The notes under the pieces: model-generated
Database searches by the model: none
Told to the model about the DNA's origin: nothing
Seen by the model: the letters and a program-made list of their open reading frames with translations, nothing else
Program-made: the position numbers and the translations under genes
In this document: positions 44,387 through 54,624 of the stretch, in pieces
Layout of the letters: each line of letters starts with the position of its first letter
Numbering within the stretch: the first letter of the stretch is position 1
From: Thomasclavelia sp.
Lineage (GTDB): Bacteria; Bacillota_I; Bacilli_A; Erysipelotrichales; Coprobacillaceae
DNA: 64,000 nucleotides
Reading direction: 5' to 3'
Assembly: GCA_028749475.1 (NCBI GenBank)
Contig: JAQVWN010000007.1
Location: 21,208-85,207, forward strand

Positions 44387-45273
44387 TGAAAGTTAAAGAT
44401 TTTAATTTAAAAACATTTCCATCATATGATAAAGATATTGATGGAGCAGTGGAACTTTATGGAAAAGAAGATAATTTAAGAGTTCGAATGATGGATGTTG
44501 ATTATCAAAAAGGGTGTCGAATTAGGATTTTATATCCCAATACCATCTTTGATGAAGATAGAATTTATCCAGTTGTTATTCATGACCAAGGATCTGGTTG
44601 GTATAAACAAGATATGAATGATCATATTTTTGATTTTATGCCTATTGTTAAAGCTGGATATATCTATGCCATAGTTGAAACCCACTATGCTCCTGATTCA
44701 AAGTTTCCAACTCATATTTTAGATTTTAAAAAAGCTATTAGATTTATTCAAAAAAATTATCAAAAGTATAATATGGATATTAATAATGTCTTTCTTTCAG
44801 GAGATTCATCAGGTGGTCACGTTGCTTTAATGACTTTATTCACTTATGATTCTCATGAGTTTGATAAAGAAGATACACCTTTATTGAAACTAAAAGGAAT
44901 GATAGATTTATATGGTATTTCTAACTTCTTAACCTTGAATGATTGGTACTCTAAGCATGATTGGACAGAAGATGATAATGCTAGAGATTTTTTAGGAAAT
45001 GAAAACACTTTAGATAAAAACTACTTAGCTAAAGTTTCACCTATTTCTTATATCAAAGAAAACTTAAATTTACCACCAATAATAATTCTTCATGGAAGTA
45101 AAGATGTAACAATTCCTTTTACTCAAAGTCTAGAATTATATCATAAATTAAAAGAATATAACTATGATGTAACTATTGCTCGGGTTAATAAAGCAAGTCA
45201 TGGACGGTCTATTTTCTATTGTGAAGATGTTTATAATTTTATTATCAATTTCTTAAATAAAAACACTAAATAA
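44386..45273 (+). CDS. alpha/beta hydrolase (acetyl-esterase-like)
   Basis: 295 residues with an intact catalytic triad pattern: nucleophile in SGDSSGGHV (about 146), acid in HGSKDVTIPF and base in KASHGRS. The oxyanion segment is HDQGSGW rather than the usual HGGG. This resembles the BD-FAE/esterase-lipase group that cleaves small acyl esters. Ribosome site AAAGGAGGAG, overlapping the MATE stop by one base (TAATG), so the two are co-translated. Substrate unknown. Confidence 0.8.
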   Translation: MKVKDFNLKTFPSYDKDIDGAVELYGKEDNLRVRMMDVDYQKGCRIRILYPNTIFDEDRIYPVVIHDQGSGWYKQDMNDHIFDFMPIVKAGYIYAIVETHYAPDSKFPTHILDFKKAIRFIQKNYQKYNMDINNVFLSGDSSGGHVALMTLFTYDSHEFDKEDTPLLKLKGMIDLYGISNFLTLNDWYSKHDWTEDDNARDFLGNENTLDKNYLAKVSPISYIKENLNLPPIIILHGSKDVTIPFTQSLELYHKLKEYNYDVTIARVNKASHGRSIFYCEDVYNFIINFLNKNTK

Positions 45274-45278
45274 TTAAG

Positions 45279-45322
45279 TGAATACTAAGCTATTAAATAA
45301 ATAACTTAGTATTCATTTTTTT
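45279..45322 (+). terminator. terminator after the esterase gene
   Basis: TGAATACTAAG (45279-45289) pairs with CTTAGTATTCA (45304-45314), then T8. Confidence 0.9.
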
Positions 45323-45344
45323 GTATAAAGATAGGTAATTATTA

Positions 45345-45353
45345 TGATATAAT
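45345..45353 (+). promoter_or_regulatory. extended -10 promoter of sulP
   Basis: TGATATAAT (TG-N-TATAAT), 25 bases before the SulP start. No good -35 at 17 bases, as allowed with an extended -10. Confidence 0.55.
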
Positions 45354-45378
45354 CACTTATGTTTTACGGGGGAGAGAA

Positions 45379-47013
45379 ATGATAAATAATTATTTTTTGC
45401 GATTAAAAAATGAGTTTAAAGACTATAATACTTCAAAACTCACAAAAGATTTTTTAGCTGGAATAACAGTTGCAGCTGTAGCTTTACCACTTGCTTTAGC
45501 TTTTGGGGTTAGCAGTGGAGCTGATGCTGGAGCAGGACTTATTACAGCAATTATTGCTGGGATTATAATTGGGGGACTTGGTGGGGCTAGTTATCAAATT
45601 AGTGGACCGACAGGAGCAATGTCAGCAATACTGATTACTCTATCAGCGTCTTATGGTTTACAAGGAGTGTTCGTAGCTAGTTTTTTAGCAGGAATATTCC
45701 TACTTATATGTGGCCTATTAAAGGTTGGTAAACTAGTATCTTTTATTCCAAGTAGTGTAATATGTGGATTTACAAGCGGTATTGCTATTATTATTGCGAC
45801 TGGTCAAATTGATAATTTCTTTGGATCTACTCATCAAGGTAGTGGGGTAATCAATCAATTTGTTTCATATATTACTAAAGGATTTAATATTAATTTATAT
45901 TCTATTATGTTTGGTTTATTAGTTGTTATGATTATGGTATTTCTACCAAAGAAAATAAATGCCATAATACCTGGTAGTTTAATTGGAATTATTGTAGCTT
46001 TGATAATTAATATGATTTTTAAATTTGATGTTACTGTTGTTGGTAAAATACCAACAACATTATTACCACAAGTTCGTTTAAACTTATTTAATATTGATTT
46101 TAATAACATAACTAACTTTGTAATGCCAGGTATTTCTATTGCGGCTCTAGGAATGATTGAATCATTACTTTGTGGAGCCTCAGCTTCGAAGATGAAAAAT
46201 GAAACTTTTGATGCTAATCAAGAATTAGTGGCCCAAGGAATAGGAAATATGGTTATTCCATTCTTTGGCGGAGTACCAGCTACCGCTGCTATTGCTAGAA
46301 CTAGTGTCGCAATTAAAGCGGGAGGAGTTACTCGTTTAGTATCTTTATTCCATTCTTTAGCGCTAGTGGCATCAATGTTTTTACTTGGATCATTTATGTC
46401 TAAGATTCCATTGGCGGCCTTAGCCGGGGTATTAATGGTTACAGCTTATCGAATGAATGAATGGTCTTTAATTAAAGAAATGTTTGTTAAAAAGTCTAAA
46501 ACTTCTTTAGGACAATTCTTTGTCACAATGATTGCAACTGTAATCTTTGATTTAACTGTTGCTATTATTATTGGTGTTGTTCTAGCAATGCTATTATTTG
46601 TTGTTAGAAATAGTGATTTAAGTGTTTCAGTTAGTGATGTCGATACTGATCGTATTGATGATGATTTAGTTCATCATCATCAAGATACGAAAATGGTATA
46701 TGTTAGTGGACCAATGTTCTTTGGGACAAAAGATATGTTAATTAGTAAACTTAGAGAAATACTTGAAGGCGATGTTAATAATTTAATTATTTCTATGCGT
46801 GGTGTTCCATCCATTGATGAAAGTGCTATAGAAGAATTAAAGGTTATTGTTGAAAGATGTAAAAAAAGAAATGTAAGAGTAATCTTTTGTGGATTACAAA
46901 ATCAAGTCTTAATGAGTATGCATCGTTATGATTTATTAGACCTAATTGATGATGGTGACGTTACTTGGGATGCCATCAGTGCAATTAAATTAATTGATAA
47001 ATCATATTTATAA
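45379..47013 (+). CDS. SulP-family anion transporter with STAS domain
   Basis: 544 residues. A membrane domain of about 11-14 helices (20-415) contains the SulP signature SYQISGPTGAM and ALPLALAFGV near the start; a cytoplasmic STAS domain follows (about 435-535, SGPMFFGTKDML and IISMRGVPSIDESAIE). The family exchanges or imports sulfate, bicarbonate or organic anions; the substrate is not shown. Start ATG 45379 behind CGGGGGAGAGA. Confidence 0.9.
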   Translation: MINNYFLRLKNEFKDYNTSKLTKDFLAGITVAAVALPLALAFGVSSGADAGAGLITAIIAGIIIGGLGGASYQISGPTGAMSAILITLSASYGLQGVFVASFLAGIFLLICGLLKVGKLVSFIPSSVICGFTSGIAIIIATGQIDNFFGSTHQGSGVINQFVSYITKGFNINLYSIMFGLLVVMIMVFLPKKINAIIPGSLIGIIVALIINMIFKFDVTVVGKIPTTLLPQVRLNLFNIDFNNITNFVMPGISIAALGMIESLLCGASASKMKNETFDANQELVAQGIGNMVIPFFGGVPATAAIARTSVAIKAGGVTRLVSLFHSLALVASMFLLGSFMSKIPLAALAGVLMVTAYRMNEWSLIKEMFVKKSKTSLGQFFVTMIATVIFDLTVAIIIGVVLAMLLFVVRNSDLSVSVSDVDTDRIDDDLVHHHQDTKMVYVSGPMFFGTKDMLISKLREILEGDVNNLIISMRGVPSIDESAIEELKVIVERCKKRNVRVIFCGLQNQVLMSMHRYDLLDLIDDGDVTWDAISAIKLIDKSYL

Positions 47014-47017
47014 TAAG

Positions 47018-47048
47018 AAAACTCCTTTTACTTGGTAAAAGGAGTTTT
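47018..47048. terminator. two-way terminator between sulP and ispH
   Basis: AAAACTCCTTTTAC (47018-47031) pairs with GTAAAAGGAGTTTT (47035-47048), serving convergent genes; T runs on both strands. Confidence 0.88.
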
Positions 47049-47961
47049 ATATTATCTTGTTAATATCTACTTTAGGTTTTTTATAAGTATCTTTATTATT
47101 AATATCTAACTGTTTAAGATAATCAATTACTTGATTAGTTAAATAAGTTGGAGTTGAAGCTCCAGAACTAATTCCAATATTGGTTTTATCTTTTAAATCA
47201 TTAATATTGATATCTTCAACACTAGTAATCATTTTAACAAGTTTAACATGTTTACTAGCAATACTAGCTAGTTTCATTGAGTTATTAGAGTGGGGATCAC
47301 CAACAATGTATACTAAATCAATACTATTATCTAGACTATCAATAGCCTTTTGCCTAGTCCTTGTAGCGTTACACACTTCATCCATTAATTCTAAATTATC
47401 TAAAATAGTTTTAGCATATTCATAAATAGGATAAATATCATATAAAGACATAGTAGTTTGATTAGTAAGAATATATTTCTTAGTTTTATCTATTTTATCG
47501 ATATCTTCTTTACTTTGAATTAAATGAATTTTATCTTTATTAATAGAAATTGCTCCAACAGCTTCTGGATGTGACTCTTTACCAACATATAAAATTTCAT
47601 AATCCTTATTTAAATAATCTTTAATAAGATCATGAGTTTTAATAACATCTAAACAAGTAGCGTCAATTACTTTTAGTCCTTTACTAAGAGCTTTGTCTTT
47701 AACTTCTTGACTACTACCATGAGCAGTAATAATTACTGTCCCTTTATCAATAGAATCTAGAAGCTTCACTCTCGTACCAGAGGTATCGTTTAAAGTTATT
47801 ATTCCTAAATTAGTTAATCCATCAACGACATACTGATTATGAACAATCATTCCTAAGATATAAATCGGTTGGGGATAATCATTAATACTATCTTTAGCAA
47901 TATTAATAGCTCTTACTACTCCTTTACAATATCCTCTTGGAACTATGGAAGTTACTTTCAT
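47047..47961 (-). CDS. ispH: 4-hydroxy-3-methylbut-2-enyl diphosphate reductase
   Basis: 304 residues. Iron-sulfur enzyme of the last MEP-pathway step, giving IPP and DMAPP. Three cluster cysteines are seen in RGYCKGVV (Cys12), DATCLDV and EVCNATRTR; also IVHNQYVV, TAHGSSQEV, ESHPEAVGA, and SSGASTPTYL. Start at 47961 with GAGGTGAG upstream and its own minus-strand promoter. ispG lies nearby at 50296-51357 but in a separate unit. Confidence 0.95.
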   Translation of the reverse strand: MKVTSIVPRGYCKGVVRAINIAKDSINDYPQPIYILGMIVHNQYVVDGLTNLGIITLNDTSGTRVKLLDSIDKGTVIITAHGSSQEVKDKALSKGLKVIDATCLDVIKTHDLIKDYLNKDYEILYVGKESHPEAVGAISINKDKIHLIQSKEDIDKIDKTKKYILTNQTTMSLYDIYPIYEYAKTILDNLELMDEVCNATRTRQKAIDSLDNSIDLVYIVGDPHSNNSMKLASIASKHVKLVKMITSVEDININDLKDKTNIGISSGASTPTYLTNQVIDYLKQLDINNKDTYKKPKVDINKII

Positions 47962-47978
47962 TTTCTCACCTCTTTGTT

Positions 47979-48030
47979 ATTATAGCATAGGACTAAATTC
48001 AAGTGACAAAGATTATAATTATGTTATAAT
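47979..48030. promoter_or_regulatory. divergent promoters of ispH and cshB
   Basis: Minus strand: TGCTATAAT (TATAAT at 47979-47984). Plus strand: GTGACA (48003-48008), 16-base spacer, TATAAT (48025-48030) preceded by TGT. Both are extended -10 promoters. Confidence 0.65.
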
Positions 48031-48052
48031 CATCTAGCAAGGAGGACTAATA

Positions 48053-49420
48053 ATGAGTCAATTTAATAAGTTTAAATTACATAAATCTTGCTTTGATGTT
48101 ATCGAAGAACTTGGTTTTGATAAACCTACACCAATCCAAGAAAAGGTCATTCCTTTAATATTAAAAGATGAAGATGTAATTGGAATATCACAAACAGGAA
48201 CAGGAAAAACACATGCTTTCCTTTTACCTTTAATATCAAAAATAAACACTAAGAAAGAATGCGTTCAAGTAGTAATTACAGCCCCAACTCGGGAACTAGC
48301 TACTCAAATCTATGATAATGCTAAGATGTTTGCTAAATATGATGAAACATTGAATATTTCATTAATCACTGGTGGTAGTGATCGTAGTCGAGCAGTTAAT
48401 AAACTTCAATCTCAACCTCATTTAGTAATTGGAACACCAGGTAGAATCAAAGACTTAGCTTTAGAAGCTGATGCTCTTAAGATTACAACGGCCGATTACT
48501 TAGTTATTGATGAAGCTGATATGACTTTAGAATTTGGTTATTTAGAAGATATTGATGCTGTTGCTGGAAAGATGAAAGAAAGTTTGAAGATGATGGTGTT
48601 TTCAGCTACCATTCCTCAAAACCTTCGTCCATTTTTAAAGAAATATATGTCTTCACCTAAGACAGTAGAAATAGATGATGATTTACCTACAACTAAGAAT
48701 GTTGAACATCGTCTTTTAGCTACTAAGTATAAAGATCGATATGATGTTCTAACTAAAATAATAAGTATCATTGATCCTTATATTTGTATTATATTTGCTA
48801 ATACAAGGAGTGAAGTAGTAAAGATTGCTACTAAACTAAGGGAAGATGGTCTTAAAGTCGGAGAAGTCCATGGGGACTTACAACCCCGTGAAAGACGTCA
48901 AATGATGAGAAGAATTAAAGATATGGAATACCAATATATTGTTGCGACAGATATTGCGGCTAGAGGTATTGATATTGATGGAGTTTCTCATGTCATTAAT
49001 TTTGAATTACCTTCAGAACCAGACTTCTATATTCATCGTAGTGGAAGATGTGGTCGTGGTAATTATCAAGGTGTTTGTTTTAGTATGTATGATGCTTCAG
49101 ATGAAGAAAACATCGCAATTCTAGAAAGAAAAGGGATTGTCTTCAAAAACGAAACAATTAAAAACAATGAATTTGTTGATTTAGGACAAAGAGAAAAAAG
49201 AAAAAAGAGAATTAAAGAACAAACCGAATTAGAAAAACAAGTTCAACAAATTATCCGTAAACCAAAAAAAGTAAAACCTGGATATAAGAAAAAAAGAAAA
49301 AGAGAAATTGATAAAATCGTTCGTAAACAAAAAAGAAATATCATTCAAAACGATATCCGTCGTCAAAAGAAAGAACGTAATCGTCAAAGACAAATAGAAA
49401 AACGAAACATGGAGGAATAA
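48053..49420 (+). CDS. cshB: DEAD-box RNA helicase
   Basis: 455 residues. All helicase motifs are present: Q motif FDKPTPIQEKV, motif I SQTGTGKTHA, Ia APTRELA, II VIDEADM (DEAD), III FSATIP, then IVATDIAARGIDIDG and HRSGRCGRG. A very basic tail of about 90 residues (Lys/Arg-rich) probably binds RNA. It unwinds structured RNA in ribosome assembly or cold conditions. The short linker and basic tail match CshB. AAGGAGGACT precedes ATG 48053; nfo follows one base later. Confidence 0.9.
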   Translation: MSQFNKFKLHKSCFDVIEELGFDKPTPIQEKVIPLILKDEDVIGISQTGTGKTHAFLLPLISKINTKKECVQVVITAPTRELATQIYDNAKMFAKYDETLNISLITGGSDRSRAVNKLQSQPHLVIGTPGRIKDLALEADALKITTADYLVIDEADMTLEFGYLEDIDAVAGKMKESLKMMVFSATIPQNLRPFLKKYMSSPKTVEIDDDLPTTKNVEHRLLATKYKDRYDVLTKIISIIDPYICIIFANTRSEVVKIATKLREDGLKVGEVHGDLQPRERRQMMRRIKDMEYQYIVATDIAARGIDIDGVSHVINFELPSEPDFYIHRSGRCGRGNYQGVCFSMYDASDEENIAILERKGIVFKNETIKNNEFVDLGQREKRKKRIKEQTELEKQVQQIIRKPKKVKPGYKKKRKREIDKIVRKQKRNIIQNDIRRQKKERNRQRQIEKRNMEE

Positions 49421-49421
49421 G

Positions 49422-50291
49422 ATGATTATTGGATCACATGTCTCAATGAGTGGAAGTGAAATGCTTTTAGGCTCTGTTAAAGAGGCTTTAAGCTATAATG
49501 CTAACACATTCATGTTTTATACTGGCGCTCCTCAAAACACGAAACGTAAACCAGTAAAAGAACTTAGAGTAGAAGAAGCTAAAGAGTTAATGCTTCAAAA
49601 TAACATTGATATTAACAATGTTGTAGTTCATGCTCCATATATAATTAATTTAGCTAATACAGTTAAAAAAGAAACTTTTGAATTAGCAGTTGATTTCTTA
49701 TCACAAGAACTTCAAAGATGCGAAGAAATTGGAACTAAAATTTTAGTTCTTCATCCTGGGAGTCATGTTAAAGCAGGTGTTGAAACGGGATTAAACCAAG
49801 TAGTAAATGGTTTAAATAAAGTTTTAGCTAATACTAACTATACGGGAAAAATTGCTTTAGAATCAATGGCTGGTAAGGGAAGCGAAGTAGGGACTTCTTT
49901 TGATGAGTTAGCGTATATAATTAATAACTGTAAGTATCCTGAGTATTTAGGTGTTTGTTTAGATACATGTCATTTAAATGATGCTGGTTATGATTTAAGT
50001 AACTTTGATCAAATCTTAGATGATTTTGATAAAATAATCGGATTAGATAATTTATTAGTTGTTCATATAAATGATTCTAAAAATGATGTCGGTGCTCATA
50101 AAGATCGTCATGAAAATATTGGTTATGGAACTATTGGTTTTGATACATTAAACAGTATCGTTCATAATGTAAGACTTGAAAGTATTCCTAAAATACTAGA
50201 AACTCCTTATAACGATAAAGTAGCTCCTTATAAATTAGAAATAGAAATGTTTAATACAAATAAATTTAATCCAAATTTAAAAGAGAAATAG
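49422..50291 (+). CDS. nfo: endonuclease IV
   Basis: 289 residues, TIM-barrel AP endonuclease with zinc-site motifs GSHVSMSG, VVHAPYIINLA, LVLHPGSH, LESMAGKGSEVG, CLDTCHLNDAGYD and HINDSKNDVGAHKDRHENIGYG. It nicks DNA at abasic sites in base-excision repair. It starts one base after cshB, behind GGAGGAATAAG, so the two are co-transcribed. Confidence 0.96.
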   Translation: MIIGSHVSMSGSEMLLGSVKEALSYNANTFMFYTGAPQNTKRKPVKELRVEEAKELMLQNNIDINNVVVHAPYIINLANTVKKETFELAVDFLSQELQRCEEIGTKILVLHPGSHVKAGVETGLNQVVNGLNKVLANTNYTGKIALESMAGKGSEVGTSFDELAYIINNCKYPEYLGVCLDTCHLNDAGYDLSNFDQILDDFDKIIGLDNLLVVHINDSKNDVGAHKDRHENIGYGTIGFDTLNSIVHNVRLESIPKILETPYNDKVAPYKLEIEMFNTNKFNPNLKEK

Positions 50292-50308
50292 TAAACTATT
50301 TCTCTTTT
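50279..50308. terminator. two-way terminator between nfo and ispG
   Basis: AAAAGAGAAATAG (50279-50291) pairs with CTATTTCTCTTTT (50296-50308); it overlaps both stop regions of the convergent genes. Confidence 0.88.
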
Positions 50309-51357
50309 ATCATATTTAGGATTTCTTTTTTTAATTCTTTAACAATATCTTCTTGAGGAATCTTTCTAATTATTTCACCTTTTTTAATAAGTAAGCCCTC
50401 ATGAACACCACCGCAAATTCCAATGTCAGCATTCTTAGCCTCACCAGGTCCATTAACAGCACAACCCATTACGGCAACTGTTATATCACTATCTATTCCC
50501 ATTAAGAAAGTTTCTATTTCATTGGCAATTGGAATTAAATCATATTGAATTCTTCCACAAGTAGGACAAGATACTAAAGTAGGAACATTGTGGATTAAAC
50601 CAAGTTCCTTTAATAAGATTTTAGCAACTTTAATTTCTTCCACTGGATCAGCACTTAAAGAAACTCTGATGGTATTTCCAATTCCTTCTTTAAGTAAAGT
50701 ACCAAGTCCTAAAGAAGACTTGATTGTTCCTGAAAGCAGGGTACCTGCTTCAGTAACTCCTAAATGAAGAGGGCAATCAAATGTTTTACTAGCTAATTCA
50801 TAAGCTTCTATAGTAAGAAGAGTATTAGAAGACTTAAGTGAAATACAATAATCATGAAAATCCATTTCTTCTAAAATATCAATATGTCTTTTAGCACTCT
50901 CAATCATACCTTTAGCAGTAGGATGGCCATACTTTTCTAAGATATCTTTTTCCAATGAACCACCATTAACACCTATTCTAATTGGAATATGTTTTTCTTT
51001 ACATTTATTTACAACAGCTTCCACATTTTCGAGTTTACCAATATTCCCCGGATTAATTCTGATTTTATCAATCCCATTATCAATAGCTATTAAAGCTAAT
51101 TTATAATCAAAATGAATGTCAGCAATTAAAGGAATATTAATCTTTTCTTTAATATCTTTAATGGCATAAGCATCATCTTTATCAAAGATGGCAACTCTTA
51201 CCATTTGACAACCAGCATCTTCTAATCTTTTGATTTGATTTACTGTATCTTCAATATTTTTAGTTTTGGTATTAGTCATTGATTGAATAATAACGTTGTT
51301 ATTACCACCAAGAGTTAAATTACCAACTTTAAAACTTCTTGTTTTAGTTCTATCCAT
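50296..51357 (-). CDS. ispG: 4-hydroxy-3-methylbut-2-enyl diphosphate synthase
   Basis: 353 residues. TIM barrel followed by an iron-sulfur domain with SCPTCGR and [11 protein letters not shown]. The N-terminal IQSMTNT and RVNPGNIG-like RINPGNIG are typical. It makes HMBPP in the MEP pathway, feeding IspH. Ribosome site AGAGGTAAC lies before the start; an extended -10 (TGCTATAAT) overlaps the end of the upstream pepF gene, so ispG may be transcribed separately. Confidence 0.95.
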   Translation of the reverse strand: MDRTKTRSFKVGNLTLGGNNNVIIQSMTNTKTKNIEDTVNQIKRLEDAGCQMVRVAIFDKDDAYAIKDIKEKINIPLIADIHFDYKLALIAIDNGIDKIRINPGNIGKLENVEAVVNKCKEKHIPIRIGVNGGSLEKDILEKYGHPTAKGMIESAKRHIDILEEMDFHDYCISLKSSNTLLTIEAYELASKTFDCPLHLGVTEAGTLLSGTIKSSLGLGTLLKEGIGNTIRVSLSADPVEEIKVAKILLKELGLIHNVPTLVSCPTCGRIQYDLIPIANEIETFLMGIDSDITVAVMGCAVNGPGEAKNADIGICGGVHEGLLIKKGEIIRKIPQEDIVKELKKEILNMIKEK

Positions 51358-51376
51358 ATTAGTTACCTCTAAGTAA

Positions 51377-53143
51377 TTATAGCATCAAACTTTCAAATTC
51401 ATTTAATAAACCTTCAAAATAATTAAAAGCATCATCATATAGTTCTTCTTTAGTAGGATCAACCCCAGCTTGTTTAAGTAAATCAACTGGTGATTTACTT
51501 CCTCCTGATTTTAAGAAGTTTAAATAATTTTCAACTTGAGTTTTATCACCATCAAGAATTCTTTTAACGATAGCCATAGCAACTGTCATTCCAAGAGTAT
51601 ATTTATAAACATAGTAATTATAATAAAAATGAGGAATGTAGTAACAAGACCAACCAACTAAATCATCTAATTTAACATCACTTCCAAAGTAATCTTTATT
51701 TTGACTATAGTATAAATCAGTAATTACTTTACTAGAAAGAGGTTCACCTTTTTCAGCCATAGTATGTAAATCATATTCAAATTTAGCAAACATTGGTTGT
51801 CTAAATAATAAACCAACACAATTTTCTAACATTTCATAAATAAAATAAGCTTTCTTTTTACCTTCACTACTATTAATCATATGATTAATAAGAAGTGTTT
51901 CATTAACAGTACTAGCTACTTCCGCTACAAATATCCGATATTCATTATTGGTAGGATCTTGATAATGATTTGAAAAGTAAGTATGAACGCTATGACCAAG
52001 TTCATGAATCATTGTACTAAGTGAATCATAATCACCAATAAAGTTCATTAGAATATATGGTTGAGTATCATAACACCCACTAGAATAAGCACCAATTCTT
52101 TTACCAGTATGAGGCTTATAATCAATCCAATGTTCATCAAAAGCCTTATTAATAACATCTAAATATTCTTTACCGAAAGGTTTAAGAGTTTCTTTAATTA
52201 TATTTTGACATTCTTCAATTGAATAATTAATCTTTACTGAATCAACCAAAGGAACACTTAAATCATAGTTATGTAAATCATCAATCTTTAAGATTTTCTT
52301 TTTTAGACTATTATACTTATGAAATAAAGGACGATAATCTTCATTAGCTTTCTTTAAAATCATAAAGAATAAACTACTAGGTACATCATCGTTAAAAACC
52401 GATGCTTCTAAAGAATTATCAAACTTTCTAACATCAGCGTTAAAGGCATCTTTTTTCATAACACCACTTAAAGTAGAAGCATAAACATTCTCATATTTTT
52501 TATATTCTTTAAAGAAATTAGTATAAGCTTGTTTTCTAACTTTTGGATCTTTATTTTTTAAGAATTCATTTAATGTGGCATTATTTAAGAACTTCTTTTC
52601 ACCATTTACATCTACATCTTCATATTCTAGTCTTAAGTTATCAAATACTTCTGATGATAAATCACTAATTGAATCAGTCTTAGCTAAAAGAACTTCCTCT
52701 TTATCACTAAGAAGATGAGGTTTAAAATCTAAAATATTATTAATACTATAACGATATGTTTGCATATCATCATCTTTTAAATATGTTTTTATTGCATTAT
52801 CATGATTACATAATTCAGTATTAATAAATGATAGTTTAGATGAAGCCTTTTGAATAAGGGTTAAAACACTAACTTGCATTCTTTGAAATTCTTGGTTATT
52901 AGGTTCAACATCACAGTTAAGATGAGCGTAGCAATATAGTTTATTAGCTAGTCTTTCAATCTTTTCATCAAGATCTAAGAAATTTTTAAATGATTGTTTA
53001 GAATCACTAATATGACCTTCATATTTTACTATTTCATCTAAATAAGTTGAAAGAGTATTTAAGTCTTTATCAAAATCATTAGAATTTGAGTAAATCTTTG
53101 ATAGATCCCATTTATATTTATTATCTATTTCATTTCTATTCAT
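51377..53143 (-). CDS. pepF: oligoendopeptidase F
   Basis: 588 residues, M3 metallopeptidase. Zinc motif HELGHSVH (HExxH) with a downstream Glu ([10 protein letters not shown]). Cytoplasmic, cleaves short peptides of about 7-17 residues. The N-terminal helical region and the C-terminal [16 protein letters not shown] are family-typical. Ribosome site GGAGGTAAC. It lies between ispG and rpsT on the minus strand, 33 bases after the rpsT-side terminator. Confidence 0.93.
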   Translation of the reverse strand: MNRNEIDNKYKWDLSKIYSNSNDFDKDLNTLSTYLDEIVKYEGHISDSKQSFKNFLDLDEKIERLANKLYCYAHLNCDVEPNNQEFQRMQVSVLTLIQKASSKLSFINTELCNHDNAIKTYLKDDDMQTYRYSINNILDFKPHLLSDKEEVLLAKTDSISDLSSEVFDNLRLEYEDVDVNGEKKFLNNATLNEFLKNKDPKVRKQAYTNFFKEYKKYENVYASTLSGVMKKDAFNADVRKFDNSLEASVFNDDVPSSLFFMILKKANEDYRPLFHKYNSLKKKILKIDDLHNYDLSVPLVDSVKINYSIEECQNIIKETLKPFGKEYLDVINKAFDEHWIDYKPHTGKRIGAYSSGCYDTQPYILMNFIGDYDSLSTMIHELGHSVHTYFSNHYQDPTNNEYRIFVAEVASTVNETLLINHMINSSEGKKKAYFIYEMLENCVGLLFRQPMFAKFEYDLHTMAEKGEPLSSKVITDLYYSQNKDYFGSDVKLDDLVGWSCYYIPHFYYNYYVYKYTLGMTVAMAIVKRILDGDKTQVENYLNFLKSGGSKSPVDLLKQAGVDPTKEELYDDAFNYFEGLLNEFESLML

Positions 53144-53160
53144 AAGTTACCTCCATATAA

Positions 53161-53188
53161 TAAAAAACTCTATCTGTTAGATAGAGTT
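53161..53188 (-). terminator. terminator of rpsT
   Basis: AACTCTATCT/AGATAGAGTT hairpin (stem bases 53166-53175 and 53179-53188), read on the minus strand and ending in TTTTTT; it overlaps the rpsT stop. Confidence 0.85.
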
Positions 53189-53437
53189 AACTAATTTAGC
53201 TAATCTTGATTTTTGACGGTTAGCATAGTTTTTATGATGAATTCCTTTAGTTACAGATGCATCTAACTTACTAGCTACATCATTGTATGCAGCAACAGCT
53301 GCTTCTTTATTTTTAGCTTCTACTTCAGCATGTACTTTTTTGATTGCAGTTTTAAGTGCTGATTTATAAGTAGTATTTTTAGCTCCGATTTTGTTGTTAT
53401 TTTTATAACGTTTAATTTGTTGTTTCATGTTTGCCAT
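53177..53437 (-). CDS. rpsT: ribosomal protein S20
   Basis: 86 residues, strongly basic, helical: MANMKQQIKRYKNNNKIG at the start and GIHHKNYANRQKSRLAKL at the end are S20 hallmarks. It binds 16S rRNA. The start at 53437 is used because AAAGAGGTG lies just upstream; a longer in-frame start at 53461 would place the ribosome site inside the gene. It has its own strong promoter. Confidence 0.96.
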   Translation of the reverse strand: MANMKQQIKRYKNNNKIGAKNTTYKSALKTAIKKVHAEVEAKNKEAAVAAYNDVASKLDASVTKGIHHKNYANRQKSRLAKLVNSI

Positions 53438-53472
53438 TGTGATTTCACCTCTTTCTTGCAACTTGCTCTACC

Positions 53473-53530
53473 ATTATATTAAAAAACAATTACTATTGCA
53501 ATGTTTTTTTCTTTGTTTAAATGCTATAAT
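53473..53530. promoter_or_regulatory. divergent promoters of rpsT and fmt
   Basis: Minus strand for rpsT: TTGCAA (53496-53501), 17-base spacer, TATAAT (53473-53478). Plus strand for fmt: extended -10 TGCTATAAT, TATAAT at 53525-53530. Confidence 0.75.
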
Positions 53531-53554
53531 TTTAAGGCTTAGGAGGAAATAAAA

Positions 53555-54493
53555 ATGAACAATGATAAAAGAATAATATTTATGGGGACTGCCTCATTTT
53601 CTAAGATAGTTTTAAAAAGAGTAATTCATGCTGGATATAATGTAGTGGGTGTTATTTCTCAACCAGATCGTCTAGTTGGAAGAAAAAAAGAATTGCATCA
53701 TCCTGATGTTATTGAAGTAGCTAAGGAATATAATATTGATACTTTTCAACCAGAAAGAATCAAAAAGGACTATAACTGGATTATCGAAAAGAAACCGGAT
53801 TTAATAATTACGGCTGCGTATGGTCAAATTGTACCGGATGAAGTATTAAATGCACCTAGTATTGCATGTATCAATGTCCACGCTTCACTGCTTCCTCGTT
53901 ATCGTGGAGGAGCCCCAGTGCATTATGCCATTATGAATGGTGATCATATTACAGGTGTAACAATTATGTATATGGCTAGTAAAATGGATGCTGGAAATAT
54001 TATTTCTCAAAAAGAGACAATTATTGGTGAAAAAGAATGTACTGGTACTTTGTATGATCGTCTTTCATATTTAGGAGCAGATCTATTAATAATGAGTTTA
54101 CCATCAATCTTAAATCAAACTAATCCTTCTATTGTCCAAGATGAAAGTCTAGTATCATATGCACCAATCATTAAAAGAGAAGATGAAAAGATTGATTTTA
54201 ATAATTCTTTAAAAGATGTTTATAACAAGGTAAGGGGATTAAACCCATGGCCTGGTTGTTATGGAAAATATGAAGATAAAAACATTAAAATATTTGAAGG
54301 TGTAAAAGAAGAAAAAAGTATTGATAGTATTCCAGGAACAATTGTCGCTATTAATAAAGATAGTATTAGTGTTGCTTGTCAGGATGGTGTTTATAACATC
54401 ATTGAGATGCAAATTCCTGGTAAAAAAAGACTTAAGACTAAAGATATTCTTTTAGGTAATCATATCTTTGAAGTTGGAAAAAAGTTTGACTAA
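53555..54493 (+). CDS. fmt: methionyl-tRNA formyltransferase
   Basis: 312 residues. N-terminal formyltransferase fold: IIFMGTASFS, VVGVISQPDR, TAAYGQIVP, and the active-site stretch NVHASLLPRYRGGAP with the downstream KMDAGNII; C-terminal OB-like domain (KVRGLNPWPG, ENK-like). It formylates initiator Met-tRNA. AGGAGGAAAT precedes ATG 53555. Here it stands alone, without def or priA beside it. Confidence 0.95.
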   Translation: MNNDKRIIFMGTASFSKIVLKRVIHAGYNVVGVISQPDRLVGRKKELHHPDVIEVAKEYNIDTFQPERIKKDYNWIIEKKPDLIITAAYGQIVPDEVLNAPSIACINVHASLLPRYRGGAPVHYAIMNGDHITGVTIMYMASKMDAGNIISQKETIIGEKECTGTLYDRLSYLGADLLIMSLPSILNQTNPSIVQDESLVSYAPIIKREDEKIDFNNSLKDVYNKVRGLNPWPGCYGKYEDKNIKIFEGVKEEKSIDSIPGTIVAINKDSISVACQDGVYNIIEMQIPGKKRLKTKDILLGNHIFEVGKKFD

Positions 54494-54532
54494 TAGGTTT
54501 AGTATTGTTAGAGTGTTAATGAAATAAATAAT

Positions 54533-54610
54533 AGACAGTTCGTAACCATCCTGTCTTTAAACAAAACTAGGGACTAATTGTTTTAATGGGCCTTAGTACG
54601 CCCATTTTTT
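54533..54610 (+). promoter_or_regulatory. preQ1-I type riboswitch with terminator
   Basis: Aptamer: AGACAG (54533-54538) pairs with CTGTCT (54551-54556) around the loop TTCGTAACCATC, followed by an A-rich tail ending ACTAGGG (to 54573). Terminator: AATGGGC (54585-54591) with GCCCATT (54600-54606) and a T6 run. ACTAGG in the tail can instead pair with CCTTAGT inside the terminator, forming an antiterminator. Downstream genes include a queuosine-precursor transporter, which fits preQ1 control. Confidence 0.8.
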
Positions 54611-54624
54611 ATTTGGAGATAAAT